A DNA stretch of 64,000 bases, from contig NZXG01000006.1 in NCBI GenBank assembly GCA_002701845.1, positions 43,014 to 107,013 on the forward strand, given 5' to 3'. The notes below the pieces were generated by a model. That model was not told the origin of the DNA. It saw only the letters and a program-made list of their open reading frames with translations, and did no database searches. This DNA comes from Pseudomonadales bacterium. GTDB taxonomy: Bacteria > Pseudomonadota > Gammaproteobacteria > Pseudomonadales > Ketobacteraceae. Below are positions 35,082-44,930 of the stretch, piece after piece. The position numbers and the translations under genes were made by a program. Numbering within the stretch: the stretch's first letter is position 1; the number at the start of each line of letters is the position of its first letter.

Positions 35082-37829
35082 ATGACTTCCAGAGATGCCC
35101 TGCAACAAGCGGTAATGGATGCTCTGGCACCACCGAGCCTGGTGATCAACGGCGACGACCAGGTCATTTTTGCCCACGGCGACCTGCGGCCAATGCTGAC
35201 GGCGGAGGCTCCAGAACCCCCTTATCCCCTGGCCGGCGTTCTGGCGGTGGAATTGCAGGCACCGCTGCGGGACCTGCTGGCATGTTGTCGCCGCCAGCAA
35301 CCGGCGGAACTGCACTGGACCCCCGCGCAGCAACCGCAACAACGGTACCAAATCAGCGCCCGGCCCGCCGCCACCCTGGGGGAAGCCAGCGTGGTGCTGA
35401 GCGTTACCCCGGTGGCCGGAGAACCGCTGGCGGCGGCCGACACCGACACGCCGCAACAGACAACGAACCTCTCCGCACCCGAGGCCCCCCGGCAACCGGT
35501 GCTGGATCAGGAGCTGCGCCAGATCAACGAAGCCCTGAACCGCAACAGCCGGCGCCTGGAGCTGGCCTGGGAGGCGGTGCATGGCGGGGTACTGGAGCAC
35601 CGGATTCCCATTGACGCCCGCACCTACATCAGCGACCGCTGGGCCCAGGTGCTGGGCTACCAGCGCCATGAGCTGCCGCCGCTGAATCAACTGCTGGAGT
35701 GGCTGGCCGCCCGCACTCACGAACAGGATCAACCCGCCCTGGCGCGCAATTTTCGGCGCATCATGGAACATGGGGAGCCGCGGTTCGTGATGGAACTGCG
35801 CCTGCGTCATCGGGAGGGTCACTGGATCTGGGTGCGGAAGATTGCCGAAGTCCTGCAGCGGGACCCCCAGGGCCGCCCCAACCATCTGCTGCGGATGATG
35901 ATTGATATCAGCGACTTTAAAGAGACTGAAGCCTCGCTGAAAGAAAGTGAATTGCGGTTTCGGGAAATGGCCGATGGCCTGCCATTAATGGTCTGGGTTC
36001 ACGACGAACACGGCAATCAGGAACTGGTAAATCAGGCCTTCTGTGATTTCTTCGAACTCCACCGGGAAGAGGCCAGCGGCGACCGCTGGCAAATGCTGGT
36101 GCATCCGGAGGACGCCGAAGTCTACACCCGGGAATTCAACGCCAGCATCGCCCAACAGCGGGCCTTTGCCGGTGAGGCCAGAGTCCGCCACGCCGATGGC
36201 AGCTGGCGCTGGCTGAAATCCTGGAGCCGGCCGCGGTTGGGCCCCAATGGTGAGTTCAGGGGTCTGGTGGGCACCAGTGTGGACATTACCGAGCAGCGCC
36301 GAATGTTGCTGGAGCTGCGGGACAGCGAGGAACGCTTCCGCACCCTGGCGGATAACATTTCCCAACTGGCCTGGATGGCCCACGGCACCGGCTACATCTT
36401 CTGGTTTAACAAGCGCTGGTATGACTACACCGGGACCGGCCCCGAACAGATGCAGGGCTGGGGCCGGCGCTCGGTACATCATCCGGAATACGAAGCGCAG
36501 GTGGTGGCCAAATTCCGCGACCATATGAACAAAGGCGAAGTCTGGGAAGACACTTTTCCCCTGCGGGGTCAGGATGGTCAGTATCGCTGGTTTCTGTCCC
36601 GGGCCATTCCCATCCACGACCCTACCGGTGCGGTGGTGCGCTGGTTCGGCACCAACACCGATGTCACCGAGCTGCGTGAAGTGGAGGAAAAGTTGCGGGA
36701 AGCGGATCGCCAGAAGGACGAATTCATTGCCATGCTGGGCCATGAGCTGCGCAACCCGCTGGCCAGCATCCGCACCGCCTCCGAACTGCTGGGCGCGCTG
36801 ACCCGGGATCATCCCCAGGCCCGCAAAACCAATCAGCTGCTGGAACGCCAGACCGCCCATATGGCCAGATTGCTGGATGGTCTGCTGGATATCTCCCGCA
36901 TCATCCGTGGCAAGATCCGGTTGCAGCGGGAAGTGTTGGATCTGCACGGCCTGTGCCGGGATGTCATGGCGGACTTCGCCGAGGGCTTGGGGCAGCGCCG
37001 GCTGCGGATCACAGCGGACCTGAAACCCGGCTCCACCTGGGTCCGCGGCGATCGGGTGCGGCTGGCCCAGGTGATCAGCAACCTGTTGTCCAATTCCGTA
37101 AAATACACCGACGACGGCGGCCATATTGAACTCAGTATCGAGCGCCAGGATCAACGGGCCCGGATTCGGGTGCGGGACAACGGCATGGGGGTGGAAGCGG
37201 ATCTACTGCCCCATGTGTTTGAGATCTTCCGGCAGTCGCATCAGAGTATTGACCGTACCCAGGGCGGTTTGGGCCTGGGACTGGCGCTGGTGAAAACCCT
37301 CACCGAACTGCACGGTGGTAGCGTCCACGCCCACAGCGATGGCCCGGACCGGGGCGCTGAATTTGTGATTGAGCTGCCCGCCGTGGAGCCCCCCCCCCTG
37401 CCACAGGCGGTCGCGCCCGCCGTCGCGAACCGCGACCAGGGCCGGCGCGTGGTGTTGATCGAGGATAACCTGGATTCCGCTGAAGTCCTGCGTCAGTTGC
37501 TGGAGCTTTCCGGCCATCAGGTGACCGTCACCAACCGGGGGGAGGAGGGGCTGGCGGTCACCCGCGCCCTGCAGCCGGATGTGGTGATCAGCGATCTGGG
37601 CCTGCCGGGGGGCATGAATGGTTTCGACGTGGCCCGGGCCGTGCGTTCAGACGCCACGCTGCGCCAGGTCCAACTGGTGGCGTTGTCCGGCTATGGCCGG
37701 CCGGAGGATAAAAAACGCAGCGCGGAGGTGGGTTTCGATGTCCACCTGACCAAACCCGTGGATTTTAAAACCCTGGAACAAATACTGATGAGCGCCCCTG
37801 TGAACCGCGGCGCCGGCCAGTCACTGTAA
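35082..37829 (+). CDS. Multi-PAS hybrid histidine kinase with receiver domain
   Basis: A soluble hybrid sensor kinase of 915 residues. A CheR-type PAS-like segment (about 15-60), then PAS domains around 150-290, 300-415 and 420-540, a HisKA domain with His554 (MLGHELRNPLASIRTA), an ATPase domain (NLLSNSVKYT; GGLGLGLALVKTL) and a C-terminal receiver with Asp838 (VVISDLGLPGG). No transmembrane helices, so it senses an internal signal. Start at ATG 35082 (MTSRDALQQA) with GGTGAGG upstream; the frame is open to 34947 but without conserved sequence. The receiver-only protein at 7.6 kb could be a partner, which is a guess. Confidence 0.9.
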   Translation: MTSRDALQQAVMDALAPPSLVINGDDQVIFAHGDLRPMLTAEAPEPPYPLAGVLAVELQAPLRDLLACCRRQQPAELHWTPAQQPQQRYQISARPAATLGEASVVLSVTPVAGEPLAAADTDTPQQTTNLSAPEAPRQPVLDQELRQINEALNRNSRRLELAWEAVHGGVLEHRIPIDARTYISDRWAQVLGYQRHELPPLNQLLEWLAARTHEQDQPALARNFRRIMEHGEPRFVMELRLRHREGHWIWVRKIAEVLQRDPQGRPNHLLRMMIDISDFKETEASLKESELRFREMADGLPLMVWVHDEHGNQELVNQAFCDFFELHREEASGDRWQMLVHPEDAEVYTREFNASIAQQRAFAGEARVRHADGSWRWLKSWSRPRLGPNGEFRGLVGTSVDITEQRRMLLELRDSEERFRTLADNISQLAWMAHGTGYIFWFNKRWYDYTGTGPEQMQGWGRRSVHHPEYEAQVVAKFRDHMNKGEVWEDTFPLRGQDGQYRWFLSRAIPIHDPTGAVVRWFGTNTDVTELREVEEKLREADRQKDEFIAMLGHELRNPLASIRTASELLGALTRDHPQARKTNQLLERQTAHMARLLDGLLDISRIIRGKIRLQREVLDLHGLCRDVMADFAEGLGQRRLRITADLKPGSTWVRGDRVRLAQVISNLLSNSVKYTDDGGHIELSIERQDQRARIRVRDNGMGVEADLLPHVFEIFRQSHQSIDRTQGGLGLGLALVKTLTELHGGSVHAHSDGPDRGAEFVIELPAVEPPPLPQAVAPAVANRDQGRRVVLIEDNLDSAEVLRQLLELSGHQVTVTNRGEEGLAVTRALQPDVVISDLGLPGGMNGFDVARAVRSDATLRQVQLVALSGYGRPEDKKRSAEVGFDVHLTKPVDFKTLEQILMSAPVNRGAGQSL

Positions 37830-37835
37830 CCGATG

Positions 37836-38726
37836 TTACTGCAACAGATTCTCCAGTGCCCCGCGCAGGGTGGGGTCAAGGAACCGGTAGCCGGCCTGCT
37901 CCAGCACCCTGGGCTGTACCCGGGTGCTGGTGAGCAGCAGATGCTCCCCCATCTCCCCGAACACCAGTTTTACCACCGCCGCCGGCAAGGGTATCAACGT
38001 TGGCCGGTGCAATACCTTCCCCAGGGTTTTAGTGAAGGCACGGTTACTCACCGGATTGGGCGCCACCAGGTTCACGGGGCCACTCACCCCAGGGTGCTCC
38101 AGCAGAAACCGGATGCCTTCCACCTCGTCCCGCAGACTGATCCAACTCATATACTGGCGGCCATCAGCAATGATGCCACCCAGGCCCAGCCGGAATGGCA
38201 ACAGCATCTGCTGCAACGCTCCACCCTCAGTACTCAGCACGATCCCGGTGCGGATGAACAGGGTGCGAATCCCCGCTGCCACCGCTGGCGCCGCCGCCTG
38301 CTCCCAATCCCTGGCCACCTCCGCCAGAAAACCCTCCCCGACTGCGCTGGATTCAGTCACCGCCTGATCACCGGTGTCGCCGTAATAACCCAGGGCGGAA
38401 GCGGAAATAAACACCTGAGGCGGATGGCGCATGGCCGCCATTTTTTCCGCCAGCAACCGGGTCGCCATGATCCGGGACTGCTTGATTTCCCGTTTACGTT
38501 CGTCATTCCAGCGCTTATCCGCAATCCCGGCACCTGCCAGATTGATCACGGCATCCACAGGGATATCGGGGTCAAAATGAATCTGCTGGGCGGGCGGCCA
38601 CCAGTGAAAGAGAGCCGAGGATTGGGGACTGCGGGCCAGACCGTAGACATTGTGGCCGGCGGCGGTCAGGGCCCGGGTCAGGGCGGTGCCGATAAGGCCG
38701 GTGGCACCGGAAATCACAATGTTCAT
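37836..38726 (-). CDS. YfcH-like SDR protein (TIGR01777 family)
   Basis: Extended SDR-fold protein of 296 residues. Starts MNIVISGATGLIGTALTRAL (dinucleotide-binding GATGLIG); further motifs are VINLAGAGIADKRW, FISASALGYYGDTGD and NLVAPNPVSN, followed by a DUF1731 C-terminal region. Same family as E. coli YfcH and yeast-like cell-division inhibitor SulA-annotated proteins; true activity unknown. Convergent with the kinase gene (6 nt apart). Confidence 0.9.
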   Translation of the reverse strand: MNIVISGATGLIGTALTRALTAAGHNVYGLARSPQSSALFHWWPPAQQIHFDPDIPVDAVINLAGAGIADKRWNDERKREIKQSRIMATRLLAEKMAAMRHPPQVFISASALGYYGDTGDQAVTESSAVGEGFLAEVARDWEQAAAPAVAAGIRTLFIRTGIVLSTEGGALQQMLLPFRLGLGGIIADGRQYMSWISLRDEVEGIRFLLEHPGVSGPVNLVAPNPVSNRAFTKTLGKVLHRPTLIPLPAAVVKLVFGEMGEHLLLTSTRVQPRVLEQAGYRFLDPTLRGALENLLQ

Positions 38727-38815
38727 AATCGGGTTTCCGTTGCTGCAGGAGATTGAAGGTTAGCGCCTCGGACCTGGCCATGACAAGCACCCGCCGCCCC
38801 GGTATAGGCTTTGTC

Positions 38816-39166
38816 TTACTGCAGTACGTGGGCGGTGCTGGTGAATTGACTGCTGCCGGTATCGATCAGCTTGAATTTATTCCACGCCAGCCGGATCACA
38901 TCACCATCCACCAGCCGCTCCCGTTCCCGCACCGGACTTTCATTGACGAAGGTACCGTTCTTGCTGCCCTGATCAACGATAAAAAATTCCAGCGTTCCCT
39001 CCAGATACTCACTGGGCACCACCTCGATCATCGCATGATGACCACTGACCGAGATATCGTCGATCATAATATCATTATCCGGATGCCGGCCGATGCTGAG
39101 CCGGCCCGGTTGCAGATCGAACTTACTCACCACCACGTCATCCACCAGTTGCGCTAAAAGTGCCAT
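38816..39166 (-). CDS. FHA-domain protein
   Basis: A 116-residue, almost single-domain phosphothreonine-binding protein. The FHA core GRHPDNDIMIDDISVSGHHAMIE and DQGSKNGTFVNESP hold the conserved Gly-Arg, Ser-x-x-His and Asn-Gly residues. Start at ATG 39166; GTG 39175 is in frame, but the GGAG that serves the ATG overlaps it. Last gene of a kinase - phosphatase - FHA operon: its start lies within the end of the phosphatase gene (29-nt overlap). It is likely to read the phosphorylation state set by its neighbours. Confidence 0.88.
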   Translation of the reverse strand: MALLAQLVDDVVVSKFDLQPGRLSIGRHPDNDIMIDDISVSGHHAMIEVVPSEYLEGTLEFFIVDQGSKNGTFVNESPVRERERLVDGDVIRLAWNKFKLIDTGSSQFTSTAHVLQ

Positions 39167-39929
39167 GCTGTTCACTCCTGTTGCTGTGATTCTGTCGTAA
39201 AACGATCACCGACACGTTGTCCTGGGCGTTATGCCGCAGGCTTTCCCTGACCAGGGCGGCGGCGATCTCCCGCGCCGATTTACCACTGCGCATCCAGTAG
39301 TCGATCACCGGCGCCGGCAGGGCGTTGTATAAACCATCGGAGCACAGCAGCCAGGATTCCCCCGGCTGGATCCGATGTTTGGCAAAACTGAACTGCACCT
39401 GGGGATGTGGCCCCACCGCCCGGGTCAGCATATTGCGAAACGGAGCCCGTTCCGCCTCCCGCGCGGTCAGCGATCCTTTGTCCAGCAGCTCCTGCACCAG
39501 ACTGTGATCCCGGGTCAGTGGCTGCAGCCCGTCCCCGCTGGCACAGTAACAGCGGGAATCGCCGGCATGGACTAACCAGAAGCCGTCCCCCAGCACCAGC
39601 ATCGCCAGCAGGGTGGTGCCCAGCTTTGGATACTGGGGATGATTCAGCCGCTCCTGACGCACCGCGGTATTGGCCAGGTTGCCGGCTTCCGCCAGGATCA
39701 GTCGCAGGTTGTCGTTGCTGAAATCCGTGGTGGTCTCCAGGGCCGACAGCAGACAGCGGGTGAAGTAACTCACCGCCACCCGACTGGCCAGGTCGCCGCC
39801 GTCATAGCCGCCCATGCCATCGGCCACCAGGGCCAGAAAACCCTGTTCCCCGGGCAGGGCCTGCCAGTGAATGCTGTCCTCGTTGCGCTGGCGGGCGCAG
39901 CCGATGTCAGTGATGCCGTAAATATCCAT
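39138..39929 (-). CDS. PP2C-type Ser/Thr phosphatase
   Basis: A 263-residue Stp1/PppA-like phosphatase. Metal-binding motifs ARQRNEDS, LVADGMGGYDGGD, VHAGDSRCY and SDGLYNAL, then AQDNVSVIVL, appear in the usual order. No membrane helix. Its ATG overlaps the kinase stop (TGATG), so kinase and phosphatase are made together, presumably as opposing enzymes. The last 15 residues are Ser/His/Gly-rich and run into the FHA gene. Confidence 0.93.
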   Translation of the reverse strand: MDIYGITDIGCARQRNEDSIHWQALPGEQGFLALVADGMGGYDGGDLASRVAVSYFTRCLLSALETTTDFSNDNLRLILAEAGNLANTAVRQERLNHPQYPKLGTTLLAMLVLGDGFWLVHAGDSRCYCASGDGLQPLTRDHSLVQELLDKGSLTAREAERAPFRNMLTRAVGPHPQVQFSFAKHRIQPGESWLLCSDGLYNALPAPVIDYWMRSGKSAREIAAALVRESLRHNAQDNVSVIVLRQNHSNRSEQHGTFSATGG

Positions 39930-42379
39930 CAGCCGGCCTTCCTGCGGGTGCTTTCCCGCGCCAGCAGACCCCGTACGGCCTGGGCCATTTCCCCGGCGCT
40001 GGCATAACGTTTGGCGGCGTCTTTCTGCAGTGCTTTGTTCACCACCCGCACCACCGCCGCGGACAGTTCCGGGCGCCGCTCCCGCACGCTCACGTACTTC
40101 TTGTTGAGAATCTGATACGCCAGATTGGCGATGCTGTCACCGGTGAACGGCAGGGTGGCGGTGAGCAATTGATAAAAGGTCACCCCCAGGCTGTAGATAT
40201 CGCTGGCCCCGGTGACCTTTTCCCCCTTCAACTGCTCCGGTGACATATACACCGGGCTCCCCAGCATATCACCGGTCTTGGTTTTGGAGTCATCAACAAT
40301 GCGGGCAATGCCAAAATCCGCCACCTTCACCTGGCCGCTGGCCTGATCGTAGATAATGTTGCCCGGTTTGATATCCCGATGCACCACCTGCTGGCGGTGG
40401 GCATAGTCCAGAGCGTCCGCCACCGCCGCCACCACTTCGAACACCTGCTCCAGGGGCAGCAGGCTGGCCTGGGAGACACAATGGTCCAGCGACCGGCCTT
40501 CCACATAGTCCATGGCGATAAAGGCCAGATCGGCTTCCTCCCCCAGGTCGTACACGGTGACGATATGGGGATGACTGAGCCGGCCGGCGGCTTCCGCCTC
40601 GCGGAAGAAGCGTTCCTTGATCAGGTTCAAATCAGCGGTATCGAACTCCCGGTAACTGAGAGTTTTGATCGCCACCCGACGGGCGATTTTCGGATCCAGC
40701 CCCAGGTATACCACCCCCATGGCGCCACGCCCCAGCTCCCGTTCGATCTGGTACCGCCCCAGCACCGGTTTGCTGAATTCCTGATGCGGCAGCACCAGGC
40801 TGTGGGTGGCGCTGAAATCGCTGCTGACGGTGGCCGGCTCCGCAATCTGCTGCAGGGCCCGGGCCCGCTTCTGCGCATCCTTGTATCCGGGTTTGCGGGC
40901 CACCAGTTGCTGATAGGTTTGGGCCGCCTCGCGGTATTGCCGGCGACGCTCCTGCTGCACGCCGATGTCGTACCACAGGGCCAGTACCGCCTGGGAGGGA
41001 TGGCAGGGCCGCAGCGCCACCCGTGCTTCATCCAGCCGCCCCTGCTGATACCATTGCTGAGCCAGTTGATAACTGACGTTATGATGTTCCCAGCCCAGCC
41101 GGCGCCAGCGGCGCTGTTGCTGGCGCCACAACATCATTAGCCCACTGGCGGCAACAAACCAGGCGAGCACCAGCGGCAGCGGCAGGACCTGCTGATAGGA
41201 AAGCTGCCAGGCCACCTGGGCCACACCCAGGCCGAACCCCACCAGGGCGGTAATCATCAGGGCCAGGGCCACCCGCAGTCGGGGTTGCAGCCACAGCAGA
41301 TAGATCAGCGCCAACAGCACCAGCGCGCCCTGCAGCCACTGACTCCAGGCCGGTTGTACCTGGGTCTTACCCTGCTGCAAGGCCGCCAGGGCCGTGCCCA
41401 GGGTGTGCAGCGTCCTCAGGTCATCCCCCAGCAACCAGATGCTTTCCGACGGCGGTTGGGACAGGGCCTGCGCCAGGCTGTAGTGGGCAAAGTGCTCCGG
41501 TGGGGCGGGGGGGACCCAGACCCTGCCGGTGACGCTGAAGGGTAGCCGCAGATGGGCCATCTCCAGCCAGTAGCGGTGCTGATACACCAACGATGGCTCC
41601 TCCGCCACCGCCACCGCCCGGGCCACTTGATGCAGATACAGCGCCAGGGCCAGATCCGGATGCCATTGGGACTCCTGCTGCCACAGCAATTGCCGGGGCC
41701 AACCGGGCGGGGTCGCATCCAGGGCCCGGTAAGCCGGGCTCTGCAAACGGGGATTCACCGGCCACGCCGGCACCTGCAGCCGGGTGCTTCCATCAAGCCA
41801 ACGTTGCAGAGGGCGCGCCAGGGTTGGCGGCAGCCGCTGCCGCCAGGTGTCGGTCCGGTCCGGGCGCGACACCAGCGGATAGGCCTGTTCCGGAAACGCC
41901 GCCACTCCCCCGGCCGTGAGCCCCAGTAACAATTCGCCCCGCAACATCCGTTGCTGCAGTGTCTGCTGCCGGGCCTGCCGCTGCCGCCATGCCGTCAGCT
42001 CTGGATCGGCGGAGGCCGGCAGGGCCTGCAGCAGGGCCTCCGCCGGCAGCCGGCGCTCGCGCCAGGCATCCGTCAGCACCAGGGCCACCTGGGTTTGCGG
42101 TTGCAATAACAGGGGCAGTGCCGGCGACTGCAACGGATCCTCCCGCAATGCATTCAGGGTGTCGGTATCCAGTTCAATCAGGGCAATATCTGTGGGCAGG
42201 TAAGCCGCCGGCACCAGTTTCATGGCCAACTGGAAGAACGGCTGCTGCAGGCGGTCGCTCCACTGGGTCGGGAACCCACCCCCCAGTACCAGCAATCCGC
42301 CGAGAAGTACCAGGCCACGCAGGCTGATCAGGCTAGTAAGCCATCGAAGAATTAGAGGCATACCTGAAACTATAGTCAT
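39929..42379 (-). CDS. CHASE2-like membrane Ser/Thr protein kinase
   Basis: An 816-residue inner-membrane protein. N-terminal helix (about 18-36), periplasmic CHASE2-like domain (to about 335), two further helices (about 350-410), a cytoplasmic helical linker with TPR-like repeats (RQYREAAQTYQQLVARKPGYKDAQKRA) and a Hanks-type kinase domain (about 545-805). Kinase motifs: GRGAMGVVY, Lys in VAIKTL, HRDIKPGNII (catalytic Asp near 669), ADFGIA. Start ATG 42379; ATG 42361 is also possible. First gene of the kinase-phosphatase-FHA operon. No type VI secretion gene is in the window, unlike PpkA-PppA-Fha loci. Confidence 0.9.
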   Translation of the reverse strand: MTIVSGMPLILRWLTSLISLRGLVLLGGLLVLGGGFPTQWSDRLQQPFFQLAMKLVPAAYLPTDIALIELDTDTLNALREDPLQSPALPLLLQPQTQVALVLTDAWRERRLPAEALLQALPASADPELTAWRQRQARQQTLQQRMLRGELLLGLTAGGVAAFPEQAYPLVSRPDRTDTWRQRLPPTLARPLQRWLDGSTRLQVPAWPVNPRLQSPAYRALDATPPGWPRQLLWQQESQWHPDLALALYLHQVARAVAVAEEPSLVYQHRYWLEMAHLRLPFSVTGRVWVPPAPPEHFAHYSLAQALSQPPSESIWLLGDDLRTLHTLGTALAALQQGKTQVQPAWSQWLQGALVLLALIYLLWLQPRLRVALALMITALVGFGLGVAQVAWQLSYQQVLPLPLVLAWFVAASGLMMLWRQQQRRWRRLGWEHHNVSYQLAQQWYQQGRLDEARVALRPCHPSQAVLALWYDIGVQQERRRQYREAAQTYQQLVARKPGYKDAQKRARALQQIAEPATVSSDFSATHSLVLPHQEFSKPVLGRYQIERELGRGAMGVVYLGLDPKIARRVAIKTLSYREFDTADLNLIKERFFREAEAAGRLSHPHIVTVYDLGEEADLAFIAMDYVEGRSLDHCVSQASLLPLEQVFEVVAAVADALDYAHRQQVVHRDIKPGNIIYDQASGQVKVADFGIARIVDDSKTKTGDMLGSPVYMSPEQLKGEKVTGASDIYSLGVTFYQLLTATLPFTGDSIANLAYQILNKKYVSVRERRPELSAAVVRVVNKALQKDAAKRYASAGEMAQAVRGLLARESTRRKAG

Positions 42380-42470
42380 TAAATGACCAGGCTTCGGCGG
42401 ATCAGCTGAGTAAAATGTGTGCCAAGCCGCAAATACCCCTTAATCCTTTTAGGGAGCCTCCGCCGTGGAT

Positions 42471-42962
42471 TCAGTGCTTCTCACTGATCCACAGCCGGAT
42501 CACCCCCGCCACGGCGGTGACCCCGGCGCGGGTGGTGGCGGTGACTTTAACCTCCAGATCGCCGGGCCGCCAGGCGCCCGGCGCCACCTCGGCAATGCCG
42601 GTCATATCGCTGTCGGCCTTTGCCAGATACTCCACATCCATTCCCTTGGGTATCCACCGCAGATGGGCGGGAATCGATGCTTCCGCGCACACTCCCATGG
42701 CCATCTCCAGCAGATTGCACACCGCAATCGCATGCACCGTGCCGATATGGTTCTGTACCGCCCGCCGCTTGCGCATGGTGACCCGGGCATAATTGGGGCG
42801 CAGTTCCTGCACCCGGGCGCCAATGCTGTTGAAGTAGGGTGCTTTGTGGGAAACCACTTTGCTGAACAGTTGTTTGCCGCCGGGCAGGGCACTGACACGG
42901 CGCCAGGTTTTCAGTACCGGGCTGGGTTCGGACTGGGCATCGGACATAGGCTGTTTCCTCAT
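42471..42962 (-). CDS. DUF4442 hotdog-fold thioesterase
   Basis: A 163-residue acyl-CoA thioesterase-like protein. NHIGTVHAIAVCNLLEMAMGV is the family core, with APYFNSIGARVQEL before it. Single hotdog domain; probably dimeric and cytoplasmic. Substrate unknown. The start may be ATG 42962 (MRKQPMSDA) or ATG 42947. Separate from the kinase operon by about 90 nt. Confidence 0.85.
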   Translation of the reverse strand: MRKQPMSDAQSEPSPVLKTWRRVSALPGGKQLFSKVVSHKAPYFNSIGARVQELRPNYARVTMRKRRAVQNHIGTVHAIAVCNLLEMAMGVCAEASIPAHLRWIPKGMDVEYLAKADSDMTGIAEVAPGAWRPGDLEVKVTATTRAGVTAVAGVIRLWISEKH

Positions 42963-43022
42963 GCATGATCAGTGGCTGGTCTATACTGCATTAACGGTCA
43001 CCGGTTTTCGTTGTCACTCCCC

Positions 43023-44930
43023 ATGCTGCAATCCCTGCTATCAAGGTTGCCGGCCGTCATTCCGGCCCAGCTTCGGCTGCTTGGCTGCGTCCTGCTGGCG
43101 CTGGCCGGAACCGCCGTGGCCGAGCAACCGGTGGTGGTCAGCCACGACGGCTTCGACCAGCGCCTGACCACGCAGCTGCAGTGGCTGCCCCGGGCGACGG
43201 GCATCGACACCCTGGACCAGGCCCGGGCCGCCCGCGCCGCCGGCGAGTTCAGTCCGGTGCCCATGGAAAATCTGCAGTTGGGCTATCAGGATGAAGCACT
43301 CTGGCTGCACTTCCGCCTGCAGAATCAACTGCTGCACCACACCGCCGCCAACCGGGATGACCGCTTCTACCTGTCCGTGGACTACCCGCTGCTGGATAAC
43401 GTGGAATTCTACCTGGTACAGGGCGACCGGGTTCGTACCATGGTGACCGGCGACTTGTATCACTTCACCCAGCGCTATTTTAATCTTAATAACTTTGTGT
43501 TTCCCATTGCCCTGGCGCCCGGAGCCAGTGGCGATATTTACATCCGGGTGTTTTCCTCCAGCTCCCTGGTGCTGCCGGTACGACTGCAAACCGAGCGTGC
43601 CTTTGTGGACAATCAGTTTGCCCTCAATACCCTCAATGGTCTGTATTTGGGAATTACGCTGGGGCTGGGCATCTACAACCTGTTTCTGTGGGTGGGGGTG
43701 CGCAAGGCGGTGTATGGGGTGTATGTGTTGCTGGTGACCAATATCTGCCTGTTTAACAGCACCATCATGGGCTTCACCTACCGGCTCTGGCCGGACTTCA
43801 ACAGCCTGCAGCAATACAGTATCTATATCTTCAGTTTCAGCTCCGGGGTGTTGGTGATTCTGTTCGGGGTGAAATACCTCAACACCCGCACCACCCAGCC
43901 CCGCCTACACCGGTTGCTGATGTTGCAGATGTGGGTGTATCTGGCGTGCATTCCCGCCCTGTTTGCCGTGCCGGTGGCGGTGGCGGCCAAACTCACGGTG
44001 GTCACCACCATCTTCGGCAGCCTCACCATGATCCTGGTGGCCATCCGCAGCGTGCTCGCGGGCTATCACCCCGCCATTTACTACCTGCTGGGGCAGGGGG
44101 CCGTGCTGTTGTCCGTGCTGTTCGTGGCGCTGGCATCGCAGAACGTGATACCCAACTATTACCTGGCGCCCCAGGTGATGAAGTGGTGCTCGGCATTTGA
44201 GTTGATTGTGTTCTCCCTGGGGCTGGCGGAAATGATGAACACCGAGCGCCGTCTGCGGGAGCAGGCCCAGGCGGAATCCCAGCAATCCCAGAAACAGCTG
44301 TTGCAAACCCAATTGCAGCTCAACGAGGAACTGGACCAGCTGGTGCGTCAACGCACCCGGGAACTGGAGGCGGTCAATCAGCAACTGCGGGACTTGAACA
44401 TCCGCGACGACCTCACCGGACTGCACAACCGCCGCTACCTGAACGAAACCCTCAGTCGCGAATGTCAGCAGGCGTATCGGCAGCGGGAACCCCTGTCGCT
44501 GCTGATGCTGGATATTGATTTCTTCAAGCAGCTCAATGACACCTACGGCCATTAGTTCGGCGATCATTGCCTGGCTCAGGCCGGACGGCTGCTGGAAAAA
44601 GAAGTGCATCGCGCCGGAGATACCGTGGTGCGGTACGGGGGCGAGGAATTTGTCGTGGTGTTGCCGGGCACCGACCTGGAGGGCGCTTTGATAGTGGCCG
44701 AGAATATTCGTCGCGGCTTTGCCGAACTGGAGATCAACCAGGGGGGGATCAGCGCCCATCTTACGGTCAGTATCGGGGTTGCCAGCACTATTCCCGACCA
44801 CCGGCATTACGATGAGATTCTGCCGCGGGCGGCGGACGATATGCTCTATCAGGCCAAGAAAAATGGCCGCAACCGGGTGGAAGCCACCCCACCCCCGGCA
44901 CCGGATGCCGTACTCAAGCCCATCGCTTAA
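43023..44930 (+). pseudogene. 7TMR-DISM diguanylate cyclase interrupted by an amber codon
   Basis: Encodes a signal peptide, a periplasmic 7TMR-DISMED2-like domain (about 35-185), seven transmembrane helices (about 205-415), a coiled coil and a GGDEF domain, 635 codons in all. The frame is stopped at TAG 44553-44555, in YGH-stop-FGDHCL, where relatives have YGHxxGD; CAG to TAG is the likely change. Downstream the same frame continues without a break through RAGD (inhibitory site), GGEEF and IGVAS to TAA 44930. As written the product lacks the active site. Start ATG 43023 (MLQSLLSRLP) gives the signal peptide. Could also be a sequencing error or a suppressed stop. Confidence 0.85.

Noticed and set aside
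38816..42379. Type VI secretion locus
   Set aside because: Kinase, phosphatase and FHA genes are present, but no tss/icm-type gene is in the window.
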